This document shows, in pieces, positions 28,600 through 37,792 of a stretch of DNA of 64,000 nt. Position numbers and translations under genes: made by a program. The DNA is from Thalassomonas viridans (lineage in GTDB: Bacteria > Pseudomonadota > Gammaproteobacteria > Enterobacterales > Alteromonadaceae). The notes under the pieces are model-generated. The model saw only the letters and a program-made list of their open reading frames with translations, did not search any database and was not told the DNA's origin. The stretch spans positions 558,001 to 622,000 of the forward strand of contig NZ_CP059734.1 in the NCBI RefSeq assembly GCF_000948985.2, read 5' to 3'. Position 1 is the stretch's first letter. Each line of letters starts with the position of its first letter.

Positions 28600-29847
28600 A
28601 TGGATGAAAGAATAGAAAAGAGGAAACCTTGGGGCAAGATACTGACTGTCGCGGCAGTGACCGGAGCTGCCGTTGTTTTCTTTTATTCGATGGCATCACC
28701 CGGGTCAAAAAGCTATAACATAGATAGTTCAAAATTGAGTTATTCTACCGCCAGGTTGGGTGAGTTCAGTGAAAATATTCCTGTTTATGGTGTGGTGACC
28801 CCGAATAGCACGACTTATCTGGATACGATACGGGGCGGGATCGTTGAAGAAATCTATGTTGAAGAAGGGGAAACCGTCAAAGCGGGGCAACCGCTGTTAA
28901 AGTTCAAAAATATCGCCTTTAAACTCCAGGCTTTTTCCCAGGAAGCCAGGGTGAGCGAGCAACTGGATATTAACGCCAATACCCGTTTGTCGCTGGATCA
29001 GAACCGGCTGGATCTTAAGCGTAAACTCAATGACATCGAGCTAGAAATAAAATTAAAAAAACGCGAGTACGAGCGGGCAGGGCGCTTACTGGCAAAAAAA
29101 CATATTGCCGTGGATGAATACGATACCCTGAAGGATGAGTATGAATACCTGGTCAAATCCCGCGAGATCAACCTTGAAGCCCAGCAACAGGATGAAGCTA
29201 TCAGGGAAAGTAAAATTATCCAGCTGACAGAAAGCGCGCAACGGTTGCAAAGCCATATGCAGGTGATCCGTGAAAGCTTGCAGCAATTGGTTGTTAAAGC
29301 GCCGGTACAGGGGCAGTTGACCGCTTTCCCTATTGAAATCGGGGAATCGAAAACACCGGGTGAACGTTTAGGGCAAATAGACGAGATGGACGGTTACCAG
29401 ATTGTCGCGCATATAGACTCGTTTTATCTTTCCCGTATCAGGAAAAATCAGCGTGCCCGGTTAATTTACCAGGGGGAGGCGCTTGAGTTACGGGTAGAGA
29501 AAATTTATCAGCAGATCCAGGAAGGTCAATTTCAGGTTGATTTGAGCTTTATCGGCACGGTGCCGGCAGATCTTGTTCGCGGGCAGAATGTGAATCTTCA
29601 GATCGTCCTGAGTGAGCCGAGAAAAACCCTGATGATCAACAACGGCTCTTTTTATCAGGATACCGGCGGCAACTGGGCATTCGTGGTGGATGCCAGCGGG
29701 GAAAAAGCCTATAAAAAACAGATCCGGCTAGGTAAGAGGAATGCCAACTCAATTGAAGTGCTGGAGGGGATCAATGAAGGGGAGAAGGTGATTACTTCCT
29801 CTTACAGCAATTTTGCCAAAATGGAGCAACTTGTCCTTAATAAATAA
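28600..29847 (+). CDS. HlyD/MacA-type periplasmic adaptor of an ABC exporter
   Basis: The protein has 415 residues. An N-terminal membrane anchor lies at about 14-33 (ILTVAAVTGAAVVFFYSM). The biotinyl-lipoyl-like half domain includes GGIVEEIYVEEGETVKAGQP (about 79-98). A long helical hairpin with predicted coiled coil follows (about 110-230), then beta-barrel and membrane-proximal domains (VVDASGEKAYKKQIRLG). It links the inner-membrane transporter encoded by the next two genes to an outer-membrane channel such as TolC, which is not encoded here. It lies directly after the NRPS genes, so export of the peptide is the likely task. Confidence 0.88.
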   Translation: MDERIEKRKPWGKILTVAAVTGAAVVFFYSMASPGSKSYNIDSSKLSYSTARLGEFSENIPVYGVVTPNSTTYLDTIRGGIVEEIYVEEGETVKAGQPLLKFKNIAFKLQAFSQEARVSEQLDINANTRLSLDQNRLDLKRKLNDIELEIKLKKREYERAGRLLAKKHIAVDEYDTLKDEYEYLVKSREINLEAQQQDEAIRESKIIQLTESAQRLQSHMQVIRESLQQLVVKAPVQGQLTAFPIEIGESKTPGERLGQIDEMDGYQIVAHIDSFYLSRIRKNQRARLIYQGEALELRVEKIYQQIQEGQFQVDLSFIGTVPADLVRGQNVNLQIVLSEPRKTLMINNGSFYQDTGGNWAFVVDASGEKAYKKQIRLGKRNANSIEVLEGINEGEKVITSSYSNFAKMEQLVLNK

Positions 29848-29899
29848 CACCGGCGCCGGTTATCGCTGGCTTTAATTAAACAATGGAATAAATAAAATA

Positions 29900-30595
29900 A
29901 TGATAAAATTAAAACATATAAAGCAGGTTTTCCGTGCCGAAGATATCCAGACCACGGCATTGCAATCTATAGACTTAGAAGTTAACCAGGGAGACTTTTT
30001 AGCGATTATGGGGCCTTCTGGCTGCGGAAAGTCGACCTTGCTGAATATTTTAGGTTTATTGGATAACCCTACCGATGGCAGCTATGTTTTTCTCGATACC
30101 GAAGTGTCGAAACTGCCGGAACGTGAATTGGCCAAGATCCGTAAAAAGAATATTGGCTTTGTGTTCCAGGACTTTAACCTAATCGATGAACTGACGGTTT
30201 TTCAGAATGTTGAATTGGCGCTCTTATACCTTAATTTAACGAAAGAAGAACGGAAAAAACGTGTTTACGAGATGCTTAAAGAAGTTTCGCTTGAGCACAG
30301 GGCGTCCCATTACCCGATCAAACTTTCGGGGGGACAACAGCAGCGGGTCGCCATCGCGAGGGCCCTGGTAAGCCGCCCTAAATTGATTGTTGCCGATGAA
30401 CCGACCGGTAACCTTGACAGTAAACTCGGCCATGAAATTATGGAGTTACTGAGTAAGTTTAACCGCGAGGGCACAACCCTGATCATGGTAACCCACACGG
30501 AAAGCCATTCCCGTTATGCCAGCCGGGTGATTTCACTGCTTGACGGTAAAGTTGTGGCTTGGCAGGATAAAACTGCCCTGGAACAGTCTGCTTAG
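29900..30595 (+). CDS. MacB/LolD-type ABC transporter ATPase
   Basis: This 231-residue ATP-binding subunit has all core motifs: Walker A GPSGCGKST (about 38-46), the Q-loop VFQDFN, signature LSGGQQQRVAIARAL (about 143-157), Walker B LIVADEPTG and the H-loop VTHTES. It belongs to the MacB/LolD/FtsE class that energises FtsX-type permeases. The permease gene begins 13 bases after its stop, and the adaptor gene lies upstream, so the three form one export system. Confidence 0.92.
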   Translation: MIKLKHIKQVFRAEDIQTTALQSIDLEVNQGDFLAIMGPSGCGKSTLLNILGLLDNPTDGSYVFLDTEVSKLPERELAKIRKKNIGFVFQDFNLIDELTVFQNVELALLYLNLTKEERKKRVYEMLKEVSLEHRASHYPIKLSGGQQQRVAIARALVSRPKLIVADEPTGNLDSKLGHEIMELLSKFNREGTTLIMVTHTESHSRYASRVISLLDGKVVAWQDKTALEQSA

Positions 30596-30608
30596 GGTTT
30601 TATCTGTT

Positions 30609-33026
30609 ATGTTTATTAATTTTCTTACTATTTTATACCGACGTTTGCTGCTTGACCCCGTATATTCTCTTGTCAACATCCTGGGATTGACCATAGGACT
30701 GAGCTGTTTTGTTCTGGTGATGTTATATATTAATGATGAGCTGAGTTACGATCGTTTCTGGCAAAATACCGAGTCGATTTACCGGGTTGAAACCGATATG
30801 TCGCTGTCAGGCAATCGCCAGCAAGTCCATTATGACAGGACCTATCCGGCCGTTGCCCCCCTGATCGAAAACCGGTTGGATCAGCTACAGTCTGCGGCCC
30901 GTTTAACTACCCGGAAATTTTTGGTCAGCCATGAGCAAAACAATTTCTATGAGCGGGTACGTTTTGTCGACCCGGCCTTTTTTAATATTTTTGATCTGAA
31001 ATTCATAAGCGGTGACCGGGACACGGCACTGTTAACCCTGGACACCATCGTTTTAAATGAGTCTACGGCAACCAAATATTTTGGCCAGCGCGATGCTGTT
31101 GGCCAGTATGTCCTGCTTGACGGCAAGCATAAATTGCGGGTCACCGGGGTCGTTAAAGATATTCCGGCAAACAGCCATCTTGATCTTGGCCTGGTGACCA
31201 ACCTGAGAACCCTGGAAAAAATGTATGGCGGTGATGTGCTGCGCCACTGGCGTTTTAATTCTATGTATACCTATGTGTTACTGGATCCGCACAGTGACGT
31301 CGAACAGGCGAGCTTCTCCCTTAATGAGTTAGTCGCGAATAACTCACCTGAGCGGCTAATGAAAAAAGTTTCTTTATCCCTCAATCCCCTGGCTGATATC
31401 CATTTAAAAAACAGTGAATTTGGCGTGTTTAATATCCTGGTCGTGCTCGGCAGCATGAGTTTTCTTATCCTGACCATGGCTTGTATCAATACCATTAATA
31501 TTACAACGGCCAAAAGTACCGAACGCAAAAAAGAAGTGGGGGTGCGCAAGGCGCTGGGAAGCTCGCGGCTGGAACTTTTTAACCAGTTTATGTTTGAATC
31601 TTTCCTGCTCGCCATTATATCCCTGGCGTTAGCCATAGGCCTGGTGCATTTGCTATTGCCCTGGTTTGGCCAGGTGACCAACAAGGCACTTGCCTTTGAT
31701 TTCACCGATGCCGGCCTGCTGCTGCAGATCTTGGGGCTTAGCGTACTAACCGGCTTGTTGTCGGGGGTTTATCCGGCGTTGGTGATGTCTAAGTTTAAAC
31801 CTATAGATATTCTTAAAAGCAATATTCATTTCGGCCTGGGTGCCCTGGGACTCAGAACAAGCCTGGTTATTTTTCAGTTTGTTATCGCCATTATCATGTG
31901 TATCGGCAGCTATTTTGTTTATCTGCAAATGAATCATATTAAAAATACCAACCTGGGATTTAATAAGGAAAATATCCTTATACTGGGTAATATGAACTGG
32001 ACAGATATCAAACCTTATTTCAACACCTTGCAAACAGAATTGTTGCAACACCCTGATATCAAAAGTGCGTCCGGTTCATTAACCGTGCCGGGGCGTGAAT
32101 TTAACCGCATAGGCTCATTTTATGTCGAAGGCAGCAGCATGGAAGAAGCTTCCATCAGCCTTAACCGTATGGCGATTGATTATGACTTCTTTAAGACCTA
32201 TGAGATTGAACTGTTAGCGGGCCGCTATTTCTCCCGGGATTATGGCTCTGATCTTGTGCACAGCCAAAAAGAGAGTGCAGGCAAACCTACCTACAATGTC
32301 ATTATCAATGAAATGGCGATGCAAAAATTCGGCTGGCAACAAGCCGACCAGGCCATAGGGAAAAAGCTCTTATCTTCCGACGGGCGCTGGACCTTTGATA
32401 GCCGTGTTGTTGGTGTTGTTTCCGATTTCCATATACTGGCAGGCCACGGTGCCATTTCCCCTTATATTTTCATTGTTGCTCCCGGAGCCAGCGGTTATAT
32501 GTCTGTTAAGGTAAGCGGAAATAATTTGACTGATACCATAGAGTACATAGACGATACCTGGAAAAAAGTGATCCCTCAGTATCCAATTGTCAGAAGTTTC
32601 CTTGACGATGATCTCAGTGACAGCTTCAGTCAATGGGAAAAGAACAGCCAGTTATTGCTGGCCTTATCCATAGTCGCTGTCATTATTGCTGCGGTTGGTT
32701 CTTTTGGTTTGTCTGCATTCAACCTTAAGTCCCGCAACAAGGAAATCAGCATGCGCAAAGTGGTAGGGGCAACGGCCTATGATTTAGTCAAACTGCTGAC
32801 CTGGGATTTTAGTAAGCCGTTATTGATTGCCAATGCCATTGCCTGGCCTGTTACTTTCTTTTTACTGCGTGCCTGGTTAGCCGACTTTGCCTATCGTGTC
32901 GATATCAACCTGCTGGCTTTTGTTGTCACCGGGATAGCTTCGCTGCTCTTTACCTGGCTGGTGGTCAGTTACCATACGGTTAAAGTCGCAAGAACAAACC
33001 CTGCGCGAATATTTAAACATTTATAG
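30609..33026 (+). CDS. FtsX-type ABC transporter permease (two FtsX domains)
   Basis: The protein has 805 residues. The layout has an N-terminal membrane segment (about 18-40), a MacB-like periplasmic core domain, and FtsX transmembrane blocks around 270-420 (with ERKKEVGVRKALGSSRLELF). A second periplasmic core domain and a second FtsX block near the end follow (NKEISMRKVVGATAYDL). This double-length form lacks a fused ATPase, which is supplied by the preceding gene. The start is ATG 30609, 13 bases after the ATPase stop. A longer frame from 30540 would overlap the ATPase and lacks a membrane-protein-like start. It probably exports the peptide and may give self-resistance. Confidence 0.9.
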   Translation: MFINFLTILYRRLLLDPVYSLVNILGLTIGLSCFVLVMLYINDELSYDRFWQNTESIYRVETDMSLSGNRQQVHYDRTYPAVAPLIENRLDQLQSAARLTTRKFLVSHEQNNFYERVRFVDPAFFNIFDLKFISGDRDTALLTLDTIVLNESTATKYFGQRDAVGQYVLLDGKHKLRVTGVVKDIPANSHLDLGLVTNLRTLEKMYGGDVLRHWRFNSMYTYVLLDPHSDVEQASFSLNELVANNSPERLMKKVSLSLNPLADIHLKNSEFGVFNILVVLGSMSFLILTMACINTINITTAKSTERKKEVGVRKALGSSRLELFNQFMFESFLLAIISLALAIGLVHLLLPWFGQVTNKALAFDFTDAGLLLQILGLSVLTGLLSGVYPALVMSKFKPIDILKSNIHFGLGALGLRTSLVIFQFVIAIIMCIGSYFVYLQMNHIKNTNLGFNKENILILGNMNWTDIKPYFNTLQTELLQHPDIKSASGSLTVPGREFNRIGSFYVEGSSMEEASISLNRMAIDYDFFKTYEIELLAGRYFSRDYGSDLVHSQKESAGKPTYNVIINEMAMQKFGWQQADQAIGKKLLSSDGRWTFDSRVVGVVSDFHILAGHGAISPYIFIVAPGASGYMSVKVSGNNLTDTIEYIDDTWKKVIPQYPIVRSFLDDDLSDSFSQWEKNSQLLLALSIVAVIIAAVGSFGLSAFNLKSRNKEISMRKVVGATAYDLVKLLTWDFSKPLLIANAIAWPVTFFLLRAWLADFAYRVDINLLAFVVTGIASLLFTWLVVSYHTVKVARTNPARIFKHL

Positions 33027-33043
33027 CGTCTTTAATTTATCCG

Positions 33044-33082
33044 GGACTTCCTGTCGGGCATGCTCCTGCCGGGAGTCCTTTT
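33044..33082 (+). terminator. Hairpin after the exporter genes
   Basis: GGACTTCC (33044-33051) pairs with GGGAGTCC (33071-33078) with one G-T wobble. An inner GGCA/TGCC pairing is possible and four T residues follow. It separates the exporter genes from the PLP-enzyme gene, which has its own strong ribosome site. Confidence 0.6.
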
Positions 33083-33139
33083 CCAAAATACACAGACTGA
33101 AGAGACATTAGTAAATAATAAAACCAAAGGAGTGAAGTC

Positions 33140-34336
33140 TTGGATATTCTTCAAGTTGTAGAAGAGAAAATTCACACATTAAAAAGCAGTGCCAACTATC
33201 GCCAATTTGTTGCCCTGAATAAGAGTGCAGACACTTTCCCTTTAGCTAAAACAGTTAAGGATGCCGGGGAAGAAGTAATGATTTGTTGCAGCCTGGATTA
33301 TTTAGGCATGGGATCACATCCCAAGGTGTTGGCTGCGGCACAGGAAACAATCGCCCGTAGTGGCGTGAGCTCAGGCGGTTCACGTAACTTAAGCGGCACA
33401 TGTGAGCAGCATGTGACCTTAGAGCAGGAGCTTGCCCGCTATCATAATAAGCACAGCGCGCTGGTGTTTAACTCTGGTTATCTCGCCAACCAGGTCACGA
33501 TGAATCTGCTCGGCAGCAAAATCGATGACGTTGTTATTTTTTCCGATGAGCTTAACCATGCTTCAATCATTGACGGCACCCGCTCTTCCGGGGCGAAAAA
33601 AGTGATTTATCGCCACAATGACTGCCGCGATCTCGAAGAGCAGCTTAAAAAAGTTGATATTAATACGCCTAAGGTGGTTGTGTTTGAATCTATTTATTCT
33701 ATGGAAGGGGACATTGCCGATGTTGAAACTACCTTAGCCGTAGCGAAAAAATATAACGCCCTGACCGTGCTCAATGAAGTACATGCCTTAGGCATTTTCG
33801 GCGAATCCGGCCGGGGGGTAGCCTCATCCCTGCCGCCACAATTGCAGCCTGACCTTATTATCGGCAGCCTGTCCAAAGGGATAGGGGTTTTTGGCGGATA
33901 CATAGTCGGTAGCGAAAGTATGGTTGATTTCATCCGCAGCTTTGGTTACGGCTTTATTTTTACCAGCTCCCTGCCTCCCAGTATCGTAGCTGCGGCGCTG
34001 GCGAGCATTAAACACCTGCAAGCAAGCGATACCGAACGTGAGCGGGTGTTAAAAAATGCGGCATTATTACGGCAAGAGTTGCTTAAGGCCGGACTGCCCA
34101 TGATGCCCTCGCAAACCCATATTGTTCCTGTACTGGTCGGCGACAGCCAAAAGAACAATGAGTTAAGCAAGCGCTTGCTGGACGAGTATAATATCCTGGC
34201 GGTTGCGGTGAACTTCCCAACCGTGGCCATGGGCACCGAACGGTTACGTTTAGTCGTTACCGCCAAGCATACCGAACCTATGATCCACCGCCTGGTCAGT
34301 GCCCTTAAAGCATGTATGCAAGAAGATAAATGCTAG
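33140..34336 (+). CDS. 5-Aminolevulinate-synthase-like alpha-oxoamine synthase with Asn at the PLP-ring Asp
   Basis: The protein has 398 residues. The start is TTG 33140 with AAAGGAG eight bases upstream. Strong family features are GSRNLSGTCEQHVTLEQEL, HASIIDGTRSS, FESIYSMEGDIA, the PLP lysine K246 in GSLSKGIGVFGGYI, and the C-terminal HIVPVLVGD and AVNFPTVAMGTERLR. It resembles ALAS more than 8-amino-7-oxononanoate synthase. The family Asp that contacts the PLP ring nitrogen (DEVHAVG) is Asn212 here (NEVHALG). Gammaproteobacteria make heme precursors by the glutamyl-tRNA route, so a role in the neighbouring cluster is more likely than heme synthesis. Whether it is catalytically active is uncertain given N212. 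Confidence 0.85.
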   Translation: MDILQVVEEKIHTLKSSANYRQFVALNKSADTFPLAKTVKDAGEEVMICCSLDYLGMGSHPKVLAAAQETIARSGVSSGGSRNLSGTCEQHVTLEQELARYHNKHSALVFNSGYLANQVTMNLLGSKIDDVVIFSDELNHASIIDGTRSSGAKKVIYRHNDCRDLEEQLKKVDINTPKVVVFESIYSMEGDIADVETTLAVAKKYNALTVLNEVHALGIFGESGRGVASSLPPQLQPDLIIGSLSKGIGVFGGYIVGSESMVDFIRSFGYGFIFTSSLPPSIVAAALASIKHLQASDTERERVLKNAALLRQELLKAGLPMMPSQTHIVPVLVGDSQKNNELSKRLLDEYNILAVAVNFPTVAMGTERLRLVVTAKHTEPMIHRLVSALKACMQEDKC

Positions 34337-34482
34337 CGGCTGCGTCTTTTTAGGAGAAAGAAGACTTTAACTGTGTTTGCCTGCAACCGGGGCAGAGGAG
34401 TCAGGACTGAAACATGGGTATGTCCTTGTTCTGCATGACACCTTGCCGGTGCCGGTAGGGGAAAACACCTCCCGCTTCCTAT

Positions 34483-34511
34483 AATGAGTAAATTCAGGTG
34501 ATTTACTCATT
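34483..34511 (+). terminator. Perfect 11-bp AT-rich hairpin downstream of the ALAS-like gene
   Basis: AATGAGTAAAT (34483-34493) and ATTTACTCATT (34501-34511) form a perfect inverted repeat around a seven-base loop, followed by TATTTTCTGTTTC. It lies 146 bases after the ALAS-like stop and before the convergent GntR gene. A terminator or a protein-binding palindrome are both possible. The gap 34337-34752 otherwise holds no supported gene. Confidence 0.5.
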
Positions 34512-34752
34512 TATTTTCTGTTTCGGGCGAGCAGGCAAAACTCTTATGACCCTATCGGGAACAGGTTCAGAATCCGGGAGCCCTGCTGCCTTGAGGGTTA
34601 GCCTTAAGCCTGTTGCCCCGCCGGAATACTTATGTTTCCTTCCTTCAGTAAACTCCGTTAACGGCTGTTTAATCCCGCTTGCTCACATGTTGGTATGTGA
34701 TTGCTTTGGTTGGTAATTCTTATAATCAGCCGGTGTAATTCACCTGTTGTGA

Positions 34753-35451
34753 TTAATTGCTTTGCACCCGCATTTCAATAGCGCTGTGCAGCCAGTATTC
34801 GATATTGTAATCCACCAGCTCCTGGTTGGTGTTGAAGCGTTTCCGGATTATTTTCAGACAGGCGGCGCCGCCGTTTAAGTTCAGCTGTTCGGCCTTATCG
34901 TCGGGCAAGGCGGTGACGATAATGTCGCTTTGCTCGTGGCTGACTTTTACCCGGTAGTCGTCCTGGAAAATCGTGGTGATGGAGCCGTCCAGGGCTTTGT
35001 CTTCCAGGCCGGGAAACTGCCCGGCCGGGCAATAAATTTTTTCCACCATCACCGGCCGCTCGTCCAGATAGCGGATACGGTAGATTTCATAAAACTCGCT
35101 TTGGCCATCGAGGGCAAAGGCCCGGCAGATGTCGCTGTTGGCCTGTGTTTTCTTGCAGGCCAGCAGCCCGGTTCTGGCATGCAGGCCCTGGTTTTTTGCC
35201 AGCTGGTAGAAGTTAACCTTCTGGATCGGATCCCACAGCAGGCGTTTCGGGCATAAGAACCAGCCGATACGGTTTTGCCGGTAAATAACCCCCTCGGCTT
35301 CCAGGCGCATTAATGCTTCCCGTACCGTCACCCGGGTGGAGTTAAACTGCTGTTGCAGCTGTCTTTCCGAGGGCAGTTTGCCGGTGGTTTTTTTATCGGC
35401 GCTTGTTTCTGCCAGTGTCGGCAGTGCATCTTTAATTGTTTGATATAACAT
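34753..35451 (-). CDS. GntR-family (HutC/UTRA) transcriptional regulator of the aminophosphonate locus
   Basis: The protein has 232 residues. The N-terminal winged helix includes LPSERQLQQQFNSTRVTVRE (about 27-46). The C-terminal UTRA ligand-binding domain (about 85-228) includes FYEIYRIRYLDERPVMVEK. The start codon overlaps the stop of the upstream oxidase gene (TAATG), so it is the last gene of the operon and is translationally coupled. HutC-type regulators are common in phosphonate operons and bind palindromes of the form TGGTCTAGACCA. Two close matches lie in the promoter region upstream of the receptor gene. Confidence 0.87.
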   Translation of the reverse strand: MLYQTIKDALPTLAETSADKKTTGKLPSERQLQQQFNSTRVTVREALMRLEAEGVIYRQNRIGWFLCPKRLLWDPIQKVNFYQLAKNQGLHARTGLLACKKTQANSDICRAFALDGQSEFYEIYRIRYLDERPVMVEKIYCPAGQFPGLEDKALDGSITTIFQDDYRVKVSHEQSDIIVTALPDDKAEQLNLNGGAACLKIIRKRFNTNQELVDYNIEYWLHSAIEMRVQSN

Positions 35452-36848
35452 TAATTATTCTTATCTGCTTTACCGGCACTGGCGGCAAGTTTCGCCAGCT
35501 GGCAGTCTAACCAGTAGGCTTGCTGTTCAAGGTCTTCCATACGCTCTTTGCGTTTTACGGCGCTTTTCACCATGTTCGCCCCTAAACTTAGTATCGGCTC
35601 GGGGGGAAAGTGCCCCAGCGGGCCCTGGGCCATAGGCGAACGGGACCAGCTATTGTCTAAGTCTAACACTAAAGAACTGAGGAAATCACCACCTAAAAAG
35701 CTTTGCACCACGCCGTTGCCGGAATAGCCCAGGCCGTAGAAAATATTGGGGTTGTCTTTTAACGCGCCGAAAAAGGGCAGGCCGGTGGCGGAGCGGTCCG
35801 AGGCGCCGGTCCAGCTGCGGGCAAAGGCCTGTGGCAAAGCCGGGAAAAATGAAGTAAATGCTTGCCTTAACTGCCCCTGATAGCGGGAAGGGAGATCAAA
35901 GCGGGGGCGCATTTTGTTGCCGTAAGAAAAATAGTTGCCGCCTTTGCCCAGCATCAAACGTCCGTCGGGAGTTGTGCGGTAGTAATGGACAAATATCCGG
36001 CTGTCCGCCACCGCCATGCCGTGATTTAGCTGTGCTTTTTTCAGCAGTTCCGGCATAGGCTCAGTGATCAGCATATCCGATGAAACCAGTACTATGCTGC
36101 GTTTCAACTCCCCGACAAGCTCCGGGGTCCAGGCATTGGTGGCCAGCACGCACTTGTTACAGCGTATGCTGCCGGAAGGGGTTTTTAGCACGACCGGATT
36201 GGTGCGCTCCAGCCGGGTTAAGGGGGTATGCTGGTATATGTTCACCCCCAGGGACAGCGCCACTTTTACCAGCCCCAGCACCAGCCTGGCCGGTTGCAGG
36301 CTGCCTGCCGCCGGATTGAAGATGGCGTCGAGGTTCTTTTGCGATCCGCCCCGCACTTGCCGGGAATGATCTTTGTGCCAGCCGTTTACCCCGCGCTGTT
36401 TTAAAAAATCATACAAGCCGTTTAGCTGCTTTGCCTGGGATGAATTGGTGGCGGTATATAAGCTGCCGTCGAGGCGGATTTCGGCGTCGATATTATGCTG
36501 TTGGCAAAAGTTTTCAATATCGAACACCGCCTGCTCGGACAGCCGGATTAATCTTAGCGCTTCATCATGGCCGTAGTGTTTTGCCAGCGAGGCGTATTTA
36601 GTGGAAAAGGTCAGCATGCAGCCGCCGTTTCGTCCGGAGGCGCCCTGGCCGCAGCGGTCTTTTTCAATGATCACTACCTGGGTTTTTGGAGACTGCTGCT
36701 TGATTTTGATGGCCGTCCATAAACCGGTAAAACCGCCGCCGACTATGGCAACGTCGGCGCTGGTCTCGGTTGTCAGCGCAGGCAAGCTAAACTCACCTTG
36801 CGCCGTGATGGCCTGGTCAAACCAAAAGGGTTGAAAGGCTGGTGTCAT
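35451..36848 (-). CDS. FAD-dependent amine oxidase (DAO family), probable aminophosphonate oxidase
   Basis: The protein has 465 residues. The FAD-binding Rossmann motif is DVAIVGGGFTGLWTA (about 32-46). GASGRNGGCM near 70 and the C-terminal GLGYSGNGV are typical of the D-amino-acid-oxidase/GlpO-like superfamily. There is no signal peptide. It lies between phnX and the GntR gene. No phnW (2-aminoethylphosphonate transaminase) is present, so the oxidase may make phosphonoacetaldehyde directly from 2-aminoethylphosphonate or its N-methyl form. This activity is described for PbfD-type oxidases in phosphonate clusters. The assignment to that subgroup is by context. Confidence 0.8.
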   Translation of the reverse strand: MTPAFQPFWFDQAITAQGEFSLPALTTETSADVAIVGGGFTGLWTAIKIKQQSPKTQVVIIEKDRCGQGASGRNGGCMLTFSTKYASLAKHYGHDEALRLIRLSEQAVFDIENFCQQHNIDAEIRLDGSLYTATNSSQAKQLNGLYDFLKQRGVNGWHKDHSRQVRGGSQKNLDAIFNPAAGSLQPARLVLGLVKVALSLGVNIYQHTPLTRLERTNPVVLKTPSGSIRCNKCVLATNAWTPELVGELKRSIVLVSSDMLITEPMPELLKKAQLNHGMAVADSRIFVHYYRTTPDGRLMLGKGGNYFSYGNKMRPRFDLPSRYQGQLRQAFTSFFPALPQAFARSWTGASDRSATGLPFFGALKDNPNIFYGLGYSGNGVVQSFLGGDFLSSLVLDLDNSWSRSPMAQGPLGHFPPEPILSLGANMVKSAVKRKERMEDLEQQAYWLDCQLAKLAASAGKADKNN

Positions 36849-36889
36849 TTACTTGGTTTCCGCTGCTTTCTTGTTGGCTTAAAGGAGGT

Positions 36890-37699
36890 TTACGGGCGTT
36901 CGCCGCGGGTGCGTCTGGCCATGATTTCCTGTACCACTAAAGTGGCGTCGGCGAGTGAGTCCACCACATAGTGGGCGCCTGCCTGGTACAGTTTATTGTA
37001 GGCTGACTGGGTCAATTCAGCCTGTTGCTCTATGTCCAAACCCTGCCATTCCCGCTCGGTTAACCCTATGGCGTTACCGGTAACGGCAATGCCTACGGTC
37101 CACATGCCGGCGGTTAAGCCTTCGGTGATGCCGGGGGCGGAATCATCGAACTTGATGCAGTTGGCAACATCTTTGATGCCAAGTTCGATCACGTTTTGCA
37201 GCGCCATCCAGGGGCCGGGCCTGGAGCCCGGGGCCAGGTCATCGCTGGCGACATAAGCGTCCGGACGGTAACCTAGATCGGCGGCCACCGGCACTAAAGC
37301 TTCCATCACCGCCCTGGGGTAGCCGGAGCAGGAGCCTATTTTGATTTCCTGTGTTTTCAGCCACTCCAGGGTGTTTAATACGCCGGCTATGGGTGTGGCG
37401 TGCTCCACCACTTTGGCGATTTGCAGCGGCATAAAGGTCTGGTAAATCTTATCTACGGTTTTATCTGTCATGCTCTGGCCGAACTGCTTGCGCCAGCGGG
37501 CATCCACTTCGGGCAGCCGGCCCAGGGTTTTGATGTGGTCCCATTTGCCCATGCCCATAGGCACACGCGCCTCCGCCAGGCTGATGTCAAAGTCGAATGC
37601 CTGCTTGAAGGCTTCGACAAAAATGCTGGTGGGGGCAACCGAGCCGTAGTCAACTACGGTACCGGCCCAGTCTAAAATAACGGCTTCAATTTTATTCAT
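36890..37699 (-). CDS. phnX: Phosphonoacetaldehyde hydrolase
   Basis: The protein has 269 residues from ATG 37699, which has AGGA seven to eight bases upstream. An in-frame extension to 37762 lacks a ribosome site and family similarity. This HAD-superfamily enzyme splits phosphonoacetaldehyde into acetaldehyde and phosphate. Seen: nucleophile motif [11 protein letters not shown] (Asp10), the cap-domain Schiff-base lysine in [11 protein letters not shown] (Lys52), and the C-terminal motif [12 protein letters not shown]. Length and motifs fit the family well. It gives the locus its identity as a 2-aminoethylphosphonate degradation operon. Confidence 0.93.
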   Translation of the reverse strand: MNKIEAVILDWAGTVVDYGSVAPTSIFVEAFKQAFDFDISLAEARVPMGMGKWDHIKTLGRLPEVDARWRKQFGQSMTDKTVDKIYQTFMPLQIAKVVEHATPIAGVLNTLEWLKTQEIKIGSCSGYPRAVMEALVPVAADLGYRPDAYVASDDLAPGSRPGPWMALQNVIELGIKDVANCIKFDDSAPGITEGLTAGMWTVGIAVTGNAIGLTEREWQGLDIEQQAELTQSAYNKLYQAGAHYVVDSLADATLVVQEIMARRTRGERP

Positions 37700-37745
37700 G
37701 TTTTGTTCCTGGAATAAGTGCTGGAAAAATTTAACGGTGAACATA

Positions 37746-37779
37746 ACCGGCCCGGAATTCACGGGTAAGCCGGGCCGGT
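37746..37779 (-). other. GC-rich 10-bp hairpin between the receptor gene and phnX
   Basis: ACCGGCCCGG (37746-37755) and CCGGGCCGGT (37770-37779) are perfectly complementary around a 14-base loop. The hairpin begins 14 bases after the receptor stop and lacks a T-tract, so it is more likely an mRNA-stabilising or processing element, or a partial terminator. It could lower expression of phnX and later genes relative to the receptor. Confidence 0.6.
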
Positions 37780-37792
37780 ATTCGTATTCGGG

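Noticed and set aside
34498..34716. 72-codon open frame after the ALAS-like gene
   Set aside because: It begins inside the hairpin, has no ribosome site and no similarity to known proteins.
35451..36848. Glycine oxidase or gamma-glutamylputrescine oxidase
   Set aside because: Similar fold, but operon position between phnX and a HutC regulator favours an aminophosphonate substrate; no putrescine or thiamine genes are nearby.
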